From Thiohalomonas sp041685045 (GTDB lineage Bacteria; Pseudomonadota; Gammaproteobacteria; Thiohalomonadales; Thiohalomonadaceae): a DNA stretch of 64,000 nucleotides. Location: NCBI GenBank assembly GCA_041685045.1, contig JAWLGP010000001.1:310001-374000 (forward strand), given 5' to 3'. The notes beneath the pieces are model-generated. The model did no database searches. It was not told where the DNA came from and worked only from the letters and a program-made list of their open reading frames with translations. The position numbers were made by a program, and so were the translations under genes. Position 1 is the first letter of the stretch. Each line of letters starts with the position of its first letter. Shown in pieces: positions 8,715-17,407 of the stretch.

Positions 8715-10589
8715 CTAAGCCCCCTTGCGTTTCAGGTGGACGAGCAGGAGGGAGATGGCCGCCGGGGTGACGCCGGGGATGCGGGCGGCGTGGCCCAGGG
8801 TCTCCGGACGTTGGCGGGCGAGTTTTTCGCTCACTTCGGCGGAGAGGCCGCGCACCGTGGCGTAGTCGAGCTCGGGCGGCAGGCGGGTCGCCTCGTGGCG
8901 ACGCTGGCGCTCGATCTCGTCGCGCTGGCGTTCGATGTAGCCGGCGTACTTGGCCTGGATCTCCACCTGTTCCGCCACCTCCTCATCGACCACACCCGGT
9001 CCGATGCCGTCCAGCCCCATGAGTAAACGGTAACCGACCTCCGGCCGCCGTAACAGCTCGGACAGTCGATATTCGCGGGCGAGCGGTTTGCCGAACAGGT
9101 CGGCGGCGGTCGCGTCCGGCAGATCACCCGGCCGCAACCAGGTGCTCTCCAGCCGCTGCTGTTCTTGCTCGATCGCCTCGCGCTTGGCCTCGAACGCGGC
9201 CCAACGGGCGTCGTCCACCAGACCCACCCGACGGCCGGCTGGGGTCAGGCGCAGGTCGGCGTTGTCCTCGCGCAACAACAGCCGGTATTCGGCGCGGCTG
9301 GTGAACATGCGGTACGGCTCTTTGGTGCCGCGGGTGATCAGATCGTCGACCAGGACACCGAGGTAGGCCTCGTCCCGTTGCGGATACCACGGCTCGCGCT
9401 CCAGCGCCTGCAAGGCGGCGTTGGCCCCGGCCAGCAGACCCTGGGCGGCGGCCTCCTCGTAGCCGGTGGTGCCGTTGATTTGACCAGCAAAGAACAGCCC
9501 CGCAAGCGGCTGGGTCTCCAGGGTCGGTTTCAAATCGCGCGGATCGAAGAAGTCGTATTCGATGGCATAGCCCGGCCGCACGATGTGGGCCTGCTCCAGC
9601 CCCTTGATCGAGCGCACCAGGGCCACCTGCACGTCGAACGGCAGCGAAGTGGAAATGCCGTTGGGATAGACCTCGTAGGTGTCCAGCCCCTCCGGTTCGA
9701 TGAAGATCTGATGGGCGTTCCGCTCGGCAAAACGCACCACCTTGTCCTCGATCGAGGGGCAGTAGCGCGGCCCAACCCCTTCGATGACGCCAGAGTACAT
9801 CGGTGAGCGGTCGAGGCCGCCACGGATCAGCTCGTGGGTGCGCTCGTTGGTGTAGGTGATGTGGCACGGCACCTGGCGCGGGTGCTCCTCGCGTCGGCCG
9901 AGGAAAGAGAATACCGGCGCCGGATCGTCGCCCGGCTGCTCCTCCATCACCGTGTAATCGATGCTGCGACCGTCAATGCGCGGCGGCGTGCCGGTCTTCA
10001 GCCGTGCCACCCGCAGCGGCAGTTCGCGCAGCCGGTGGGCCAGGGCGTCGGCCGGTGGGTCGCCGGCGCGGCCCCCCGGATAGTTCACCTGCCCGATGTG
10101 AATCAGACCACCAAGGAAGGTGCCGGCGGTCAGTACCACCGTGGGCGCGCGAAACCGCAGCCCCATGCCGGTGACCACACCGACCACCCGCTCGCCCTCG
10201 ACCATGAGGTCCTCCACCGGCTGCTGGAACAGGGTGAGATGGGGCTGTGACTCCAGGACGGTGCGCACCGCCTGTCTGTACAGGCGCCGGTCCGCCTGGG
10301 CGCGGGTCGCCCGCACGGCCGGCCCCTTGGAGGCATTGAGGATTCGAAACTGGATGCCGCTTTGGTCGATGGCGCGGGCCATCAGGCCGCCGAGGGCATC
10401 GACCTCCCTGACCAGGTGGCCCTTGCCGATGCCGCCGATGGCCGGGTTGCAGCTCATCTGCCCCAGCGTCTCGATGTTGTGGGTCAGCAGCAGGGTGCGC
10501 GCGCCGATACGCGCCGCCGCCAGGGCCGCTTCGGTACCGGCGTGCCCGCCGCCGACCACAATGACATCGAAGGATTCGTGAAAGAACAT
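8715..10589 (-). CDS. mnmG: tRNA uridine-5-carboxymethylaminomethyl modification enzyme MnmG
   Basis: FAD-dependent partner of MnmE that installs the cmnm5 group on wobble U34 of certain tRNAs. The 624-residue product has the amino-terminal FAD motif GGGHAGTEAALAAAR (residues 13-27), the family signatures CNPAIGGIGKGHLVREVDALGG and LKTGTPPRIDGRSIDY, and the carboxy-terminal helical domain (RIPGVTPAAISLLLVHLKRK). Length is normal. It is divergent from the small gene at 10884, and the usual mnmE/dnaA neighbours are not present on that side. Confidence 0.98.
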   Translation of the reverse strand: MFFHESFDVIVVGGGHAGTEAALAAARIGARTLLLTHNIETLGQMSCNPAIGGIGKGHLVREVDALGGLMARAIDQSGIQFRILNASKGPAVRATRAQADRRLYRQAVRTVLESQPHLTLFQQPVEDLMVEGERVVGVVTGMGLRFRAPTVVLTAGTFLGGLIHIGQVNYPGGRAGDPPADALAHRLRELPLRVARLKTGTPPRIDGRSIDYTVMEEQPGDDPAPVFSFLGRREEHPRQVPCHITYTNERTHELIRGGLDRSPMYSGVIEGVGPRYCPSIEDKVVRFAERNAHQIFIEPEGLDTYEVYPNGISTSLPFDVQVALVRSIKGLEQAHIVRPGYAIEYDFFDPRDLKPTLETQPLAGLFFAGQINGTTGYEEAAAQGLLAGANAALQALEREPWYPQRDEAYLGVLVDDLITRGTKEPYRMFTSRAEYRLLLREDNADLRLTPAGRRVGLVDDARWAAFEAKREAIEQEQQRLESTWLRPGDLPDATAADLFGKPLAREYRLSELLRRPEVGYRLLMGLDGIGPGVVDEEVAEQVEIQAKYAGYIERQRDEIERQRRHEATRLPPELDYATVRGLSAEVSEKLARQRPETLGHAARIPGVTPAAISLLLVHLKRKGA

Positions 10590-10687
10590 GCGTTGCCACC
10601 TGCGAAGAGCCGGCTATTGTAAGGGGCCGCGGCCGGCTTGGGTATCGGCAACCGCAGCGGCTTTGGTCAACTCCTCCGACGGCGGAA

Positions 10688-10736
10688 TTCAACAGGATGA
10701 ACAGGAAAAAGACCGCTACCTGTTGCGGGTCTAAGG
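10688..10736. repeat. Partial copy of the AACAGGATGAACAGG repeat
   Basis: The stretch TTCAACAGGATGAACAGGA matches the left arm of the element at 16074-16219 and the one at 26459-26539, but the complementary arm is not present, so it looks like a half element. It sits in the 294-base gap between mnmG and the gene at 10884. The rest of that gap holds no recognisable promoter, DnaA box or RNA gene. Confidence 0.6.
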
Positions 10737-10883
10737 ACGACAGACTTCTGCCCGAACCGTCCAGCATGTGGTTTTTGCCCCACATTCCTGGCGAGCGTCA
10801 ATTAATGCTCAGTGATGCAGCGCCAACGCGACCGACCAACTACACCTATCGCGAAGGGAGGCAAATTTCGGGGAGGCACGGTG

Positions 10884-11279
10884 ATGGCCACGGATATCGA
10901 CCCGATTATCGGCAATTGGTACCGCAATACGACCGAGAAGGGCCAGCGGTTCGAAGTCGTTTCGCTGGATGAGGAGGCGGGGTTGGTCGAGGTCCAGCAC
11001 TTCGACGGCGACGTCGAGGAGTGGGACATCGATGAGTGGTACAACATGGACCTGGAGGCGATCGAGCCGCCCGAGAACTGGACCGGCCCGATGGACGACG
11101 TCACCGACGAGGACATCGTCTACATGCCGACCGATATGTCGGAAGAGGAGTGGCAGGAGCCGTTCGACGAGGTGAAGCGCCGGGCCAAGGGCCAGGACGA
11201 GGAGTACGAGGGCGACGAGTGGGGCCGACCCGGGCCGCCGTCCGGCAACGAGGACGCCGGCGAGGCGGAACGGGAGTGA
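10884..11279 (+). CDS. Conserved small acidic protein (DUF6763-like)
   Basis: A 131-residue, strongly acidic protein with no signal peptide or membrane segment. It begins MATDIDPIIGNWYRNTTEKG and contains FEVVSLDEEAGLVEVQHFDG and a WDIDEWYNMDLE segment, a pattern I recognise from an uncharacterised gammaproteobacterial family (I believe DUF6763). The start at 10884 is chosen because GGAGG lies 7-11 bases upstream. The second half becomes low-complexity, rich in Glu, Asp and Gly. No function can be assigned. Confidence 0.8.
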   Translation: MATDIDPIIGNWYRNTTEKGQRFEVVSLDEEAGLVEVQHFDGDVEEWDIDEWYNMDLEAIEPPENWTGPMDDVTDEDIVYMPTDMSEEEWQEPFDEVKRRAKGQDEEYEGDEWGRPGPPSGNEDAGEAERE

Positions 11280-11292
11280 CGGGGGCGCGGGG

Positions 11293-12216
11293 TCAGTCGT
11301 CGAGGGCGCGGAAACGGAAGTTCACGGTCAGATTGCGCACCGGCCGGCCGTTCAGTTCCAGGTGCGGGTAGAGCAGAAACGGCACGGGGCTCTGCGCCGC
11401 CTCCAGTTCCGGAGCGACCCCGGTCGATAAGGCCAGGCGATCCGCAGGCAGCCGGCCGAAATAGTCGTCCCGGCGCTCCGGGTTGCTCGAGGCGGCGGCC
11501 ACGTCCACCGGCACCCAACCGGCCCCGCGCAGGTAGAACTCGGCCCAGGCCCGCTGGCGGGTACGCCCACCCCCTGCCTCCGGCAGCTCCACGCCGAAGC
11601 GTAGCCGGGCCGGGATCTCCCAACTGCGGGCCAGGGCCACGAACAGGGCGGCGAAGTCGCTGTCATCGCCATGACCATAGCGGGCGGCCCAGTGGGCGTC
11701 GGCCCGGCCCCAGCCGGTACCCACGCGCCGCTCCTGCATGTAGCCCGCCACAAAATCGAAGATCGCCCGCGCCCGCCCCTTGGGCGAGGGCTCGGTGAGA
11801 TCGACCCGGCGCAGCAACCCGCGCAGGCGGGCGACCCCCACCGGTGTGAGGGGATCGGACGCCAGGTACTGTGACGGGAACTGACCGTCATGTGGCGTGG
11901 TGTGCTGGGGAACGCGGCGGATGCGGTAGCGGATCTCCACCCGGTTGGGCCGCCCCTGGCGCCGTTCGGTCTGGCCGAACCAGACCAGGTTGCCGTGGTG
12001 CGGTTCCCGCAGGACCAGGCCCGGCAGGGAGGCGCGCACCTCGCGCATCAGCACCTCCTGACCGGCCTCGGTGCGGGCCAGCGGGATGTAAGCGGTCAGG
12101 TGGCCGGGCTCGACTTCGGGGGCGACCTCCAGGGAATAGACGAACTCCACCGTACGGGCGCCGGTGGTCTGGACGGCAAACAGGGACAACAGGGCCGCCA
12201 CCCCTACGCTGCTCAT
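11293..12216 (-). CDS. Exported transglutaminase-fold protein with degraded catalytic triad
   Basis: From the ATG at 12214-12216 the product is 307 residues with an apparent signal peptide (MSSVGVAALLSLFAVQTTGA). The second half has the transglutaminase-like core: the segment DDSDFAALFVALARSWEIPA aligns with the active-site helix, but Ser stands where the catalytic Cys is expected. The later strand reads RAWAEFYLRGAGWVPVDV, with Arg where the catalytic His is expected; only the Asp is kept. The fold is probably retained for binding rather than catalysis. It is followed on the same strand, upstream, by the CBS protein with an 11-base gap. Confidence 0.75.
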   Translation of the reverse strand: MSSVGVAALLSLFAVQTTGARTVEFVYSLEVAPEVEPGHLTAYIPLARTEAGQEVLMREVRASLPGLVLREPHHGNLVWFGQTERRQGRPNRVEIRYRIRRVPQHTTPHDGQFPSQYLASDPLTPVGVARLRGLLRRVDLTEPSPKGRARAIFDFVAGYMQERRVGTGWGRADAHWAARYGHGDDSDFAALFVALARSWEIPARLRFGVELPEAGGGRTRQRAWAEFYLRGAGWVPVDVAAASSNPERRDDYFGRLPADRLALSTGVAPELEAAQSPVPFLLYPHLELNGRPVRNLTVNFRFRALDD

Positions 12217-12227
12217 GCCGGCTCGCT

Positions 12228-12686
12228 CTAGTGACGGTTGGCGACGGCCTTGAGCGCACCCATGGCATCGTCGTATGAAAGGTCGGGAATGGTCTGACCA
12301 CGGGTGCCGCGTTCGGCACAGGCAACCACGTCGTCGATGGAGAGGATACCGACCAGCTGCCCGGCGGAATCGGTCACCGGTAACCGCCGCACCCGCTGCC
12401 CCCACATGATCTTGAGGGCCTGCTTGATGTCGTCATCGGCGTGACAGGTATAGAGCGGCCGGGTACCCACCAGTTCCCCGCAGCGGATCTCCCACAATGG
12501 GCGGTGGTTCAGTGCCGCGGTCATGGTGATGTCGCGGTCGGTGATGATCCCGACCGCCTGTCCCTGGTCGTCGAGTACCGGCAGCGCCCCACAGTCGCTT
12601 TCCCACATGAGCAGCGCGGCCGCTTCGAGCGAGGTCCCGAGTCCACAGACCTTGACCCCACGCTGCATCACGTCGGTAACATTCAT
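12228..12686 (-). CDS. CBS-domain pair protein
   Basis: A 152-residue cytosolic protein made almost entirely of two CBS domains, which bind adenosine nucleotides and act as energy sensors. The first (residues about 5-60) contains ALPVLDDQGQAVGIITDRDI, the second (about 75-130) contains RVRRLPVTDSAGQLVGILSI followed by DDVV. The ATG at 12684-12686 has a GGAGG sequence upstream and gives MNVTDVMQRGVKVC; the longer open frame is not supported. It is likely co-transcribed with the downstream transglutaminase-fold gene. The partner it regulates is unknown. Confidence 0.88.
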   Translation of the reverse strand: MNVTDVMQRGVKVCGLGTSLEAAALLMWESDCGALPVLDDQGQAVGIITDRDITMTAALNHRPLWEIRCGELVGTRPLYTCHADDDIKQALKIMWGQRVRRLPVTDSAGQLVGILSIDDVVACAERGTRGQTIPDLSYDDAMGALKAVANRH

Positions 12687-12834
12687 GACGCCGACCTCCT
12701 CCCTGGCGGACACGTACTCTGTACGTGGGTAAAACCATAGCCGCGGGCCCCGCCAAGTCAATCGCCGGACGGGGTGACATTCGGTCGCGGCCCGACCTAC
12801 GCTTGCAGCAGGTCGTGCGTGGGAGGAAGGATGG

Positions 12835-13056
12835 ATGAGCATCGTGCCCAAGCCACCGGCGCATGTGAGTGACGCCGAAAAGGCGCGCCACCCCAGCTGG
12901 CGTCGTTACACCCGGCGCTATCGGCGCAAGCAGTCGATCGTGAAGAATGTCTGGATCGTCAGCGGGTTGTTGATGATCGGCCTGCCGGCGGCATTGCCGG
13001 TGCTGCTGCTCGGCACCACGCTGCTGTCGTTCGTGATCCTGGACGAGACGGCGTAA
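12835..13056 (+). CDS. Small single-pass or hairpin membrane protein
   Basis: A 73-residue protein with a basic amino half (RRYTRRYRRKQSIVK) followed by a hydrophobic stretch of about 30 residues (VWIVSGLLMIGLPAALPVLL and onward), enough for one long or two short membrane segments. A GGGAGGAAGG ribosome site precedes the ATG. It is divergent from the CBS gene. I do not recognise the family. The good ribosome site and sensible composition argue that it is real. Confidence 0.65.
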   Translation: MSIVPKPPAHVSDAEKARHPSWRRYTRRYRRKQSIVKNVWIVSGLLMIGLPAALPVLLLGTTLLSFVILDETA

Positions 13057-13089
13057 GCCTCGCCAGGGCGGCTTGGAACGCCGTGCCGG

Positions 13090-13245
13090 GAAAAACCTGC
13101 CGCAGAGGCGCAGAGGTTTTTGTTTTGGGGGCGGTTCAATGAATCGTTTTCGGCTGCCGGCGGGGCCCCTGCGTATCGCAGCGGCTCGACGATGCGGTAA
13201 ACCACACCCTCAACATTTCTGCGCCTCTGTGCCGGCTTTTTCTGG
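13090..13245. repeat. Inverted repeat, GCAGAGGCGCAGAG family (copy 1)
   Basis: The left arm (about 13091-13116, CCGCAGAGGCGCAGAGG) and the right arm (about 13219-13245, CTGCGCCTCTGTGCCGG) are complementary, and both are bordered by A/T runs. The roughly 100 bases between the arms contain no gene. Related copies are at 19371-19494, 36807-36957, 37661-37698 and split at 39562-39580 with 40275-40310. Confidence 0.8.
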
Positions 13246-13269
13246 CACGGCGCGCGATGAGATCGCAAC

Positions 13270-13611
13270 CTACAGGAGCCGATACGGCTCTTCGTCCTCC
13301 AGGGCCAGCATTTTGCGCACCACCTCAAGGCCGGCCGTTGTGAACCGGTCGAGGTCGCGCAGGCCCTCGTCGCCGCCGAGCGATTGGCTGCCTTGCGCCA
13401 TGGAAACCCGCAGCTGCCAGCCCGCCCCGTTGCCATTGCGTTCGGCCGAGACGAAGAGTTGCGGCTGGGGCTCCGATTCGCGGGCGACCGCCATGATGTA
13501 GCGGTACTCAATCCCGTCACTGCTTTCCACGTCACCGAGAACGGAGACCATGAATTCGCCCAGTTGATAACGCCGCTGGGGGATCGCGGTTCGGATTTGG
13601 GGAACGGCCAT
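13270..13611 (-). CDS. Conserved hypothetical protein
   Basis: A 113-residue soluble protein starting MAVPQIRTAIPQRRYQLGEF at the ATG at 13609-13611. The sequence alternates short beta-like strands (EYRYIMAVARESE, QLFVSAERN, GWQLRVSMAQG) and ends EDEEPYRLL. The frame extends upstream to 13902 but that part is antisense to tRNA-Asp and is artefactual. The ribosome site is weak. I do not recognise the family and there is no operon context. Confidence 0.65.
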   Translation of the reverse strand: MAVPQIRTAIPQRRYQLGEFMVSVLGDVESSDGIEYRYIMAVARESEPQPQLFVSAERNGNGAGWQLRVSMAQGSQSLGGDEGLRDLDRFTTAGLEVVRKMLALEDEEPYRLL

Positions 13612-13740
13612 TGCATTAACCAATGATTTCAGTAGGCCTGACCATAGCAGACCCGTATGGCGGCCTCCAGGGTCGGTTTTTTTCCGACGGAGGGAAAAGG
13701 CTTGACGGCGGCGCTCTTTTCCGTAGAATGGCGCGGCTTC

Positions 13741-13817
13741 GGAGCGGTAGTTCAGTTGGTTAGAATACCGGCCTGTCACGCCGGGGGTCGCGGGTTCGAG
13801 TCCCGTCCGCTCCGCCA
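13741..13817 (+). tRNA. tRNA-Asp (GTC)
   Basis: A 77-base cloverleaf: acceptor GGAGCGG pairs with CCGCTCC, the D-arm contains AGTTCAGTTGGTTAGAA, the anticodon loop reads CTGTCAC with anticodon GTC, and the T-arm has GGGTTCGAGTCCC. The terminal CCA is encoded. It is followed by a strong terminator, so it is probably a single-tRNA transcript. Confidence 0.97.
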
Positions 13818-13828
13818 ATATGCACCGA

Positions 13829-13859
13829 AAAAAAAGGCCGTCTTTCGACGGCCTTTTTT
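13829..13859 (+). terminator. Rho-independent terminator after tRNA-Asp
   Basis: The sequence AAAGGCCGTCTTTCGACGGCC followed by six T forms a stem GGCCGTC/GACGGCC with a short TTTC-type loop, 12 bases after the tRNA CCA end. A-rich bases precede the stem, so it could act in both directions. Confidence 0.9.
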
Positions 13860-13939
13860 CTTTTCCGCGCAATCGGTCTTGACGGAAGTATGGGGCCGGC
13901 ATATAGCAACATCTCGGGGTCCTTCTGGAGGTTGAGAGG

Positions 13940-14623
13940 ATGCGTCGACCCGATTTTGCGCATGCCGAACTCGCTCTCGCCGAAGGCGACTTGCGCCTGC
14001 TGCTGGAAAATCTGCCGCAACCCGGGGCGAGTTACGCCGACATTGCCCGCGTCATCGAAGATATGCCGACGACGCTGGAGTCGATGTTGACCAGCGATTA
14101 CGTCTACCAGCTGATTCAGGATCGGCAGAAGCTGCTGATCGAAATCTCCCCCTTTCTCCTTTTCAGCGTCCTGCTGCGCCGCAGCCTGGGCCGGCCGCGC
14201 TCCAATCTCGAGCGGAGGGTCATCAACTATCTCGCCAATCTGCTGACTCTGTTCCTGCACAGCGATCGCGTGTTTCGCGTCGAACCCACCGACCGCGAAC
14301 CCCGCCGGTACGTGGTGGAGCTGCTGGAGGAGGCGCAAGAGGCAGACCCGCGACGCGCCTTCGTCACCTACGCCCACATCGGCAACTATGCGTTGTGGCT
14401 GACGGGGCTGAACCTGCCGTGGCTGGAGCATCGGCACCGCTTCGGCCGCCGTCCGGTCTCCCCCGACTACTACGTCGCCTTCGGCCAGTCCTACTTCGAC
14501 CGAGCCGCCCACCATGAACTGGCCCAACAGTTCGGTCTGGAGGACGTCTTTTTGCGTCTGGCGCTGATGTTCGAGCACTACCGCCAGGGGCTAGAACACA
14601 TGCGCCGCCACCACATGGCCTGA
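13940..14623 (+). CDS. Conserved hypothetical alpha-helical protein
   Basis: A 227-residue soluble protein, predicted mostly helical, with a leucine-rich amino half (ESMLTSDYVYQLIQDRQKLL, ISPFLLFSVLLRR) and a His/Tyr-rich carboxy half (PDYYVAFGQSYFDRAAHHEL, MFEHYRQGLEHMRRHHMA). There is no signal peptide. GGAGG lies about 10 bases before the ATG. I recognise it only as a hypothetical protein of gammaproteobacteria. It is upstream of cydA by 57 bases and might be co-transcribed, but no function can be inferred. Confidence 0.75.
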   Translation: MRRPDFAHAELALAEGDLRLLLENLPQPGASYADIARVIEDMPTTLESMLTSDYVYQLIQDRQKLLIEISPFLLFSVLLRRSLGRPRSNLERRVINYLANLLTLFLHSDRVFRVEPTDREPRRYVVELLEEAQEADPRRAFVTYAHIGNYALWLTGLNLPWLEHRHRFGRRPVSPDYYVAFGQSYFDRAAHHELAQQFGLEDVFLRLALMFEHYRQGLEHMRRHHMA

Positions 14624-14680
14624 GCGCCTCCCGCGCGACTATGCTGAACGGAAGCCGATGCCAACCGACCCCGGGTACCC

Positions 14681-16138
14681 ATGGAGTGGCTGTCCGACCC
14701 CGTCTTCCTGTCGCGCCTGCAACTGGCGATCACCCTGGGATTTCACATCCTGTTTCCCACCCTGACGATCGGCCTGTCGCTGTTCCTGGTGTTCCTGCAG
14801 TGGCGCTGGCTGCGCACCCACGACCACATCTACATGCAGCTGTTCCGCTTCTGGACCAGGATCTTCGCCCTCGGCTTTGGCGTCGGCGTGGTCTCCGGCA
14901 TCGTGCTGTCGTTCGAGTTCGGGACCAATTTTTCCGAGTTTTCCCGCCGCACCGGCAACGTCCTCGCCCCCCTGCTCTCCTACGAGGTGCTGATGGCCTT
15001 TTTCCTCGAGGCCAGCTTTCTGCCTATTCTGCTGTTCGGCTGGGGCAAGGTTGGCCCGCGCATGCACTTTTTCGCCACCGCGATGGTGGCGCTCGGCACC
15101 GTGGTGTCGGCCTTTTGGATCCTGGCCGCCAACTCCTGGATGCAGACCCCGGCCGGGTTTGCCATCGAGGGCGATCGATTCTCAGTGGTCAGCTGGTGGG
15201 AGGCGATCTTCAATCCCTCCTTTCCCTACCGCCTCGCCCACATGCTGACCGCCTCGCTGCTCACCACCACCTTCGTGGTGGCCGGTGTCTCGGCCTGGTT
15301 CCTGCTGCACGACCGCTGCCGGCCCCAGGCGCGGCGGGCGCTGTCGGCCGCCCTGTGGGCAGCGCTGGTGCTCGCCCCGGGCCAGGTGCTGGTCGGCGAC
15401 CTGCACGGGCTCAACACCCTGAAGATGCAACCGATGAAGGTCGCGGCGATCGAGGGACTCTGGCACACCAGCGATTCGGCCCCCTTCGTGGTGTTCGCAA
15501 TTCCGGACCAGGAGGCGGAGGAGAACCACTTCGAAGTCGCCATTCCAGGCGCCGGCAGCCTGATCCTGCAACATGAGATCCGGGGCAGGGTGCTGGGCCT
15601 GAACGAAGTGCCGCCCGAGGACCGACCGCCGGTGGCGCCGGTCTTCTTCGCCTTCCGGATCATGATCTACATCGGCTTTTTCCTGGTGGCGGTGGCGATC
15701 CTCGGCGCGGTCCTGCGGCACCGCGGTGTCCTCTACGACCGGCCCTGGTTCCTGCGTCTGCTACTGTTCTGCAGTCCGCTTGGCTTCGTGGCGGTACTCT
15801 CCGGTTGGGTGGTCACCGAGGTGGGACGCCAGCCCTGGGTGGTGCAGGGTCTGCTGCGCACCGTCGAATCGGCCAGCACCCTGGCACTCGGTTCGGTGCG
15901 GGGATCGCTGTTGCTGTTCAACGCCGTCTACCTGTTCCTGCTGGTTGCGTTTCTCTACTTTTTAATGCGGCTGATCCGCAAGGGGCCGGAGGAGCGGGTG
16001 CCGCCCGAGCTGGTGGCCGGGGCAGCCGCGCACCGCTTGGTACCCGCCACCGAAGGAGAGACGCGATTAGACAGCATTCAACAGGATGAACAGGATTTTT
16101 CAGGATACAGGAAGCAGGCTATTTGCTGCGGGTTGTGA
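14681..16138 (+). CDS. cydA: Cytochrome bd-type quinol oxidase subunit I (cyanide-insensitive type)
   Basis: Catalytic subunit of a high-affinity terminal oxidase that oxidises quinol and reduces O2 without pumping protons. The 485-residue inner-membrane protein carries the haem ligand His22 in LGFHILFP and the signature EVGRQPWVVQG near residue 385. The loop after the sixth helix is short, as in the CIO branch rather than E. coli CydA. The last 25 or so residues (from TRLDSIQQDEQDF) are not family sequence: they are translated from an intergenic repeat that supplies the stop. cydB follows and is frameshifted, so function of the complex is uncertain. Confidence 0.93.
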   Translation: MEWLSDPVFLSRLQLAITLGFHILFPTLTIGLSLFLVFLQWRWLRTHDHIYMQLFRFWTRIFALGFGVGVVSGIVLSFEFGTNFSEFSRRTGNVLAPLLSYEVLMAFFLEASFLPILLFGWGKVGPRMHFFATAMVALGTVVSAFWILAANSWMQTPAGFAIEGDRFSVVSWWEAIFNPSFPYRLAHMLTASLLTTTFVVAGVSAWFLLHDRCRPQARRALSAALWAALVLAPGQVLVGDLHGLNTLKMQPMKVAAIEGLWHTSDSAPFVVFAIPDQEAEENHFEVAIPGAGSLILQHEIRGRVLGLNEVPPEDRPPVAPVFFAFRIMIYIGFFLVAVAILGAVLRHRGVLYDRPWFLRLLLFCSPLGFVAVLSGWVVTEVGRQPWVVQGLLRTVESASTLALGSVRGSLLLFNAVYLFLLVAFLYFLMRLIRKGPEERVPPELVAGAAAHRLVPATEGETRLDSIQQDEQDFSGYRKQAICCGL

Positions 16139-16219
16139 GTACAAACCCGCTACCTGAACAGTCCGCCTATACGGTTTTCGCTCGTTTGATCCTGTAAATC
16201 TGAAAAATCCTGTTAATCC
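16074..16219. repeat. Inverted repeat, AACAGGATTTTTCAGGAT family
   Basis: The left arm near 16084-16106 (GGATGAACAGGATTTTTCAG) and the right arm near 16188-16219 (CTGAAAAATCCTGTTAATCC) are complementary with few mismatches. The left arm lies inside the cydA reading frame and provides its last codons. Related copies are at 10688 (half) and 26459-26539. The element separates cydA from cydB. Confidence 0.85.
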
Positions 16220-16246
16220 GGTGAAATAGGACACGACAAAAAAGCA

Positions 16247-17241
16247 ATGGACCCGGTTCTGATTGCCGCTGGTGTGCTGGTCCTCGCAGTCGCGATGTAT
16301 GTGATCCTGGACGGCTTCGATCTGGGGGTGGGGATCCTGTTCCCGTTCGCCCCCGGCGAGGCGGAGCGGGACCTGATGATCAACAGCGTCGCGCCCTTCT
16401 GGGACGGCAACGAGACCTGGCTGGTGCTTGGCGGGGTCACCCTGTTTGCCGCCTTTCCGCTGGCCTACAGCATCCTGCTGCCGGCCTGGTATCTGGGGAT
16501 CATCTTCTTTCTGGTGGCCCTGGTCTTCCGGGGCATCGTGTTCGAGTTCCGGTCCGATTCGCACCAAAAGTGGCTCTGGATGGCGCCTTTGCAGCCGGAT
16601 CTACCGGCGCCGCCTTCGCCCAGGGCCTGGTGCTGGGGAGTTTTGTGGAGGGGTTCGAACTGGTCGGCCGCCAGTATGCCGGGGGGCCGCTCGGCTGGCT
16701 GACCCCGTTCAGCGTCATGACCGGGGCGGCCCTGGTGGCCGGCTATGCCCTGCTCGGGGCGACCTGGCTGATCCGCAAGACCGAAGGTGGTCTGCAACGC
16801 TGGGCCTACCGCGTGGCCCGCCCGCTGGCGCTGGCGCTGGTCGGCTTCATCCTGCTGGTCAGCGTCTGGACCCCCCTGGCCGACGCGGAGATCGCCCGGC
16901 GCTGGTTTTCGATGCCGAACCTGCTGTGGCTGTCACCGGTGCCGCTGGCGACCGCCCTGCTCGCCTGGTGGCTGTGGCGCGATCTCCGGGAGGGACACGA
17001 ACTGCGCCCCTTCTGGCTGGCCATCGGCCTGTTCATGCTGGCCTACCTGGGGCTGGCGATCAGTGTCTGGCCGTTTATCGTCCCCCGCCACTTCACGTTC
17101 TGGGACGCCGCCTCGCCGCCGGAGAGTCTGGCGTTCATCCTGACCGGGGTGTTGATCCTGCTGCCGTTGGTGCTGGGATACACCGTGCATGTCTACCGCG
17201 TGTTTCGCGGCAAGACCGGGGTACACGGGTATCGCCAATGA
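16247..17241 (+). pseudogene. cydB: Cytochrome bd-type quinol oxidase subunit II, single-base frameshift
   Basis: Second membrane subunit of the bd oxidase. Frame one gives MDPVLIAAGVLVLAVAMYVI through LDGFDLGVGI, WDGNETWLV and up to FRSDSHQKWLW, then leaves the family. A second frame from about 16570 continues with DGAFAAGSTGAAFAQGLVLG, GFELVGRQ and the remaining helices to 17241. The two parts join perfectly if one G is restored in TGGATGG at about 16577-16583, so a one-base deletion is implied. No long homopolymer is at the site. Either the gene is recently broken or the sequence has an error; the rest of the frame shows no decay. The full protein would be about 332 residues, the normal length. 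Confidence 0.88.
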
Positions 17242-17258
17242 GAATTGGCGAGCGCGGT

Positions 17259-17310
17259 TGATGCGGTTCGCGGGCTCACCACATCCTACGAAAATTCCGT
17301 AGGGTGCCGG
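17259..17310. repeat. Short palindromic element with CACCACATCCTACG
   Basis: Between cydB and the ferredoxin reductase, GATGCGGTTCG with CTCACCACATCCTACG is followed by a short hairpin CCTACG/CGTAGG. The same GATGCGGTTCG and CTCACCACATCCTACG motifs recur at 37729-37757. The remaining bases to 17407 hold no recognisable gene. Confidence 0.6.
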
Positions 17311-17407
17311 TGACGACTGCATGGATGCAGGAGATAGAGCAACGCAGGGAGCAGTTGCCGAGGAACGAACCGCACCGAAATGCGACGCGGCGGGACCTCT
17401 GCGCCCC

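Noticed and set aside
10590..10883. Possible oriC next to mnmG
   Set aside because: oriC can lie beside gidA/mnmG, but I find no DnaA boxes (TTATNCACA) or AT-rich unwinding element here.
13612..13902. Amino-terminal extension of the hypothetical protein at 13270, reading AERTGLEPATPGVTGR
   Set aside because: This is the well-known translation of the reverse strand of a tRNA gene (tRNA-Asp at 13741-13817), not a protein.
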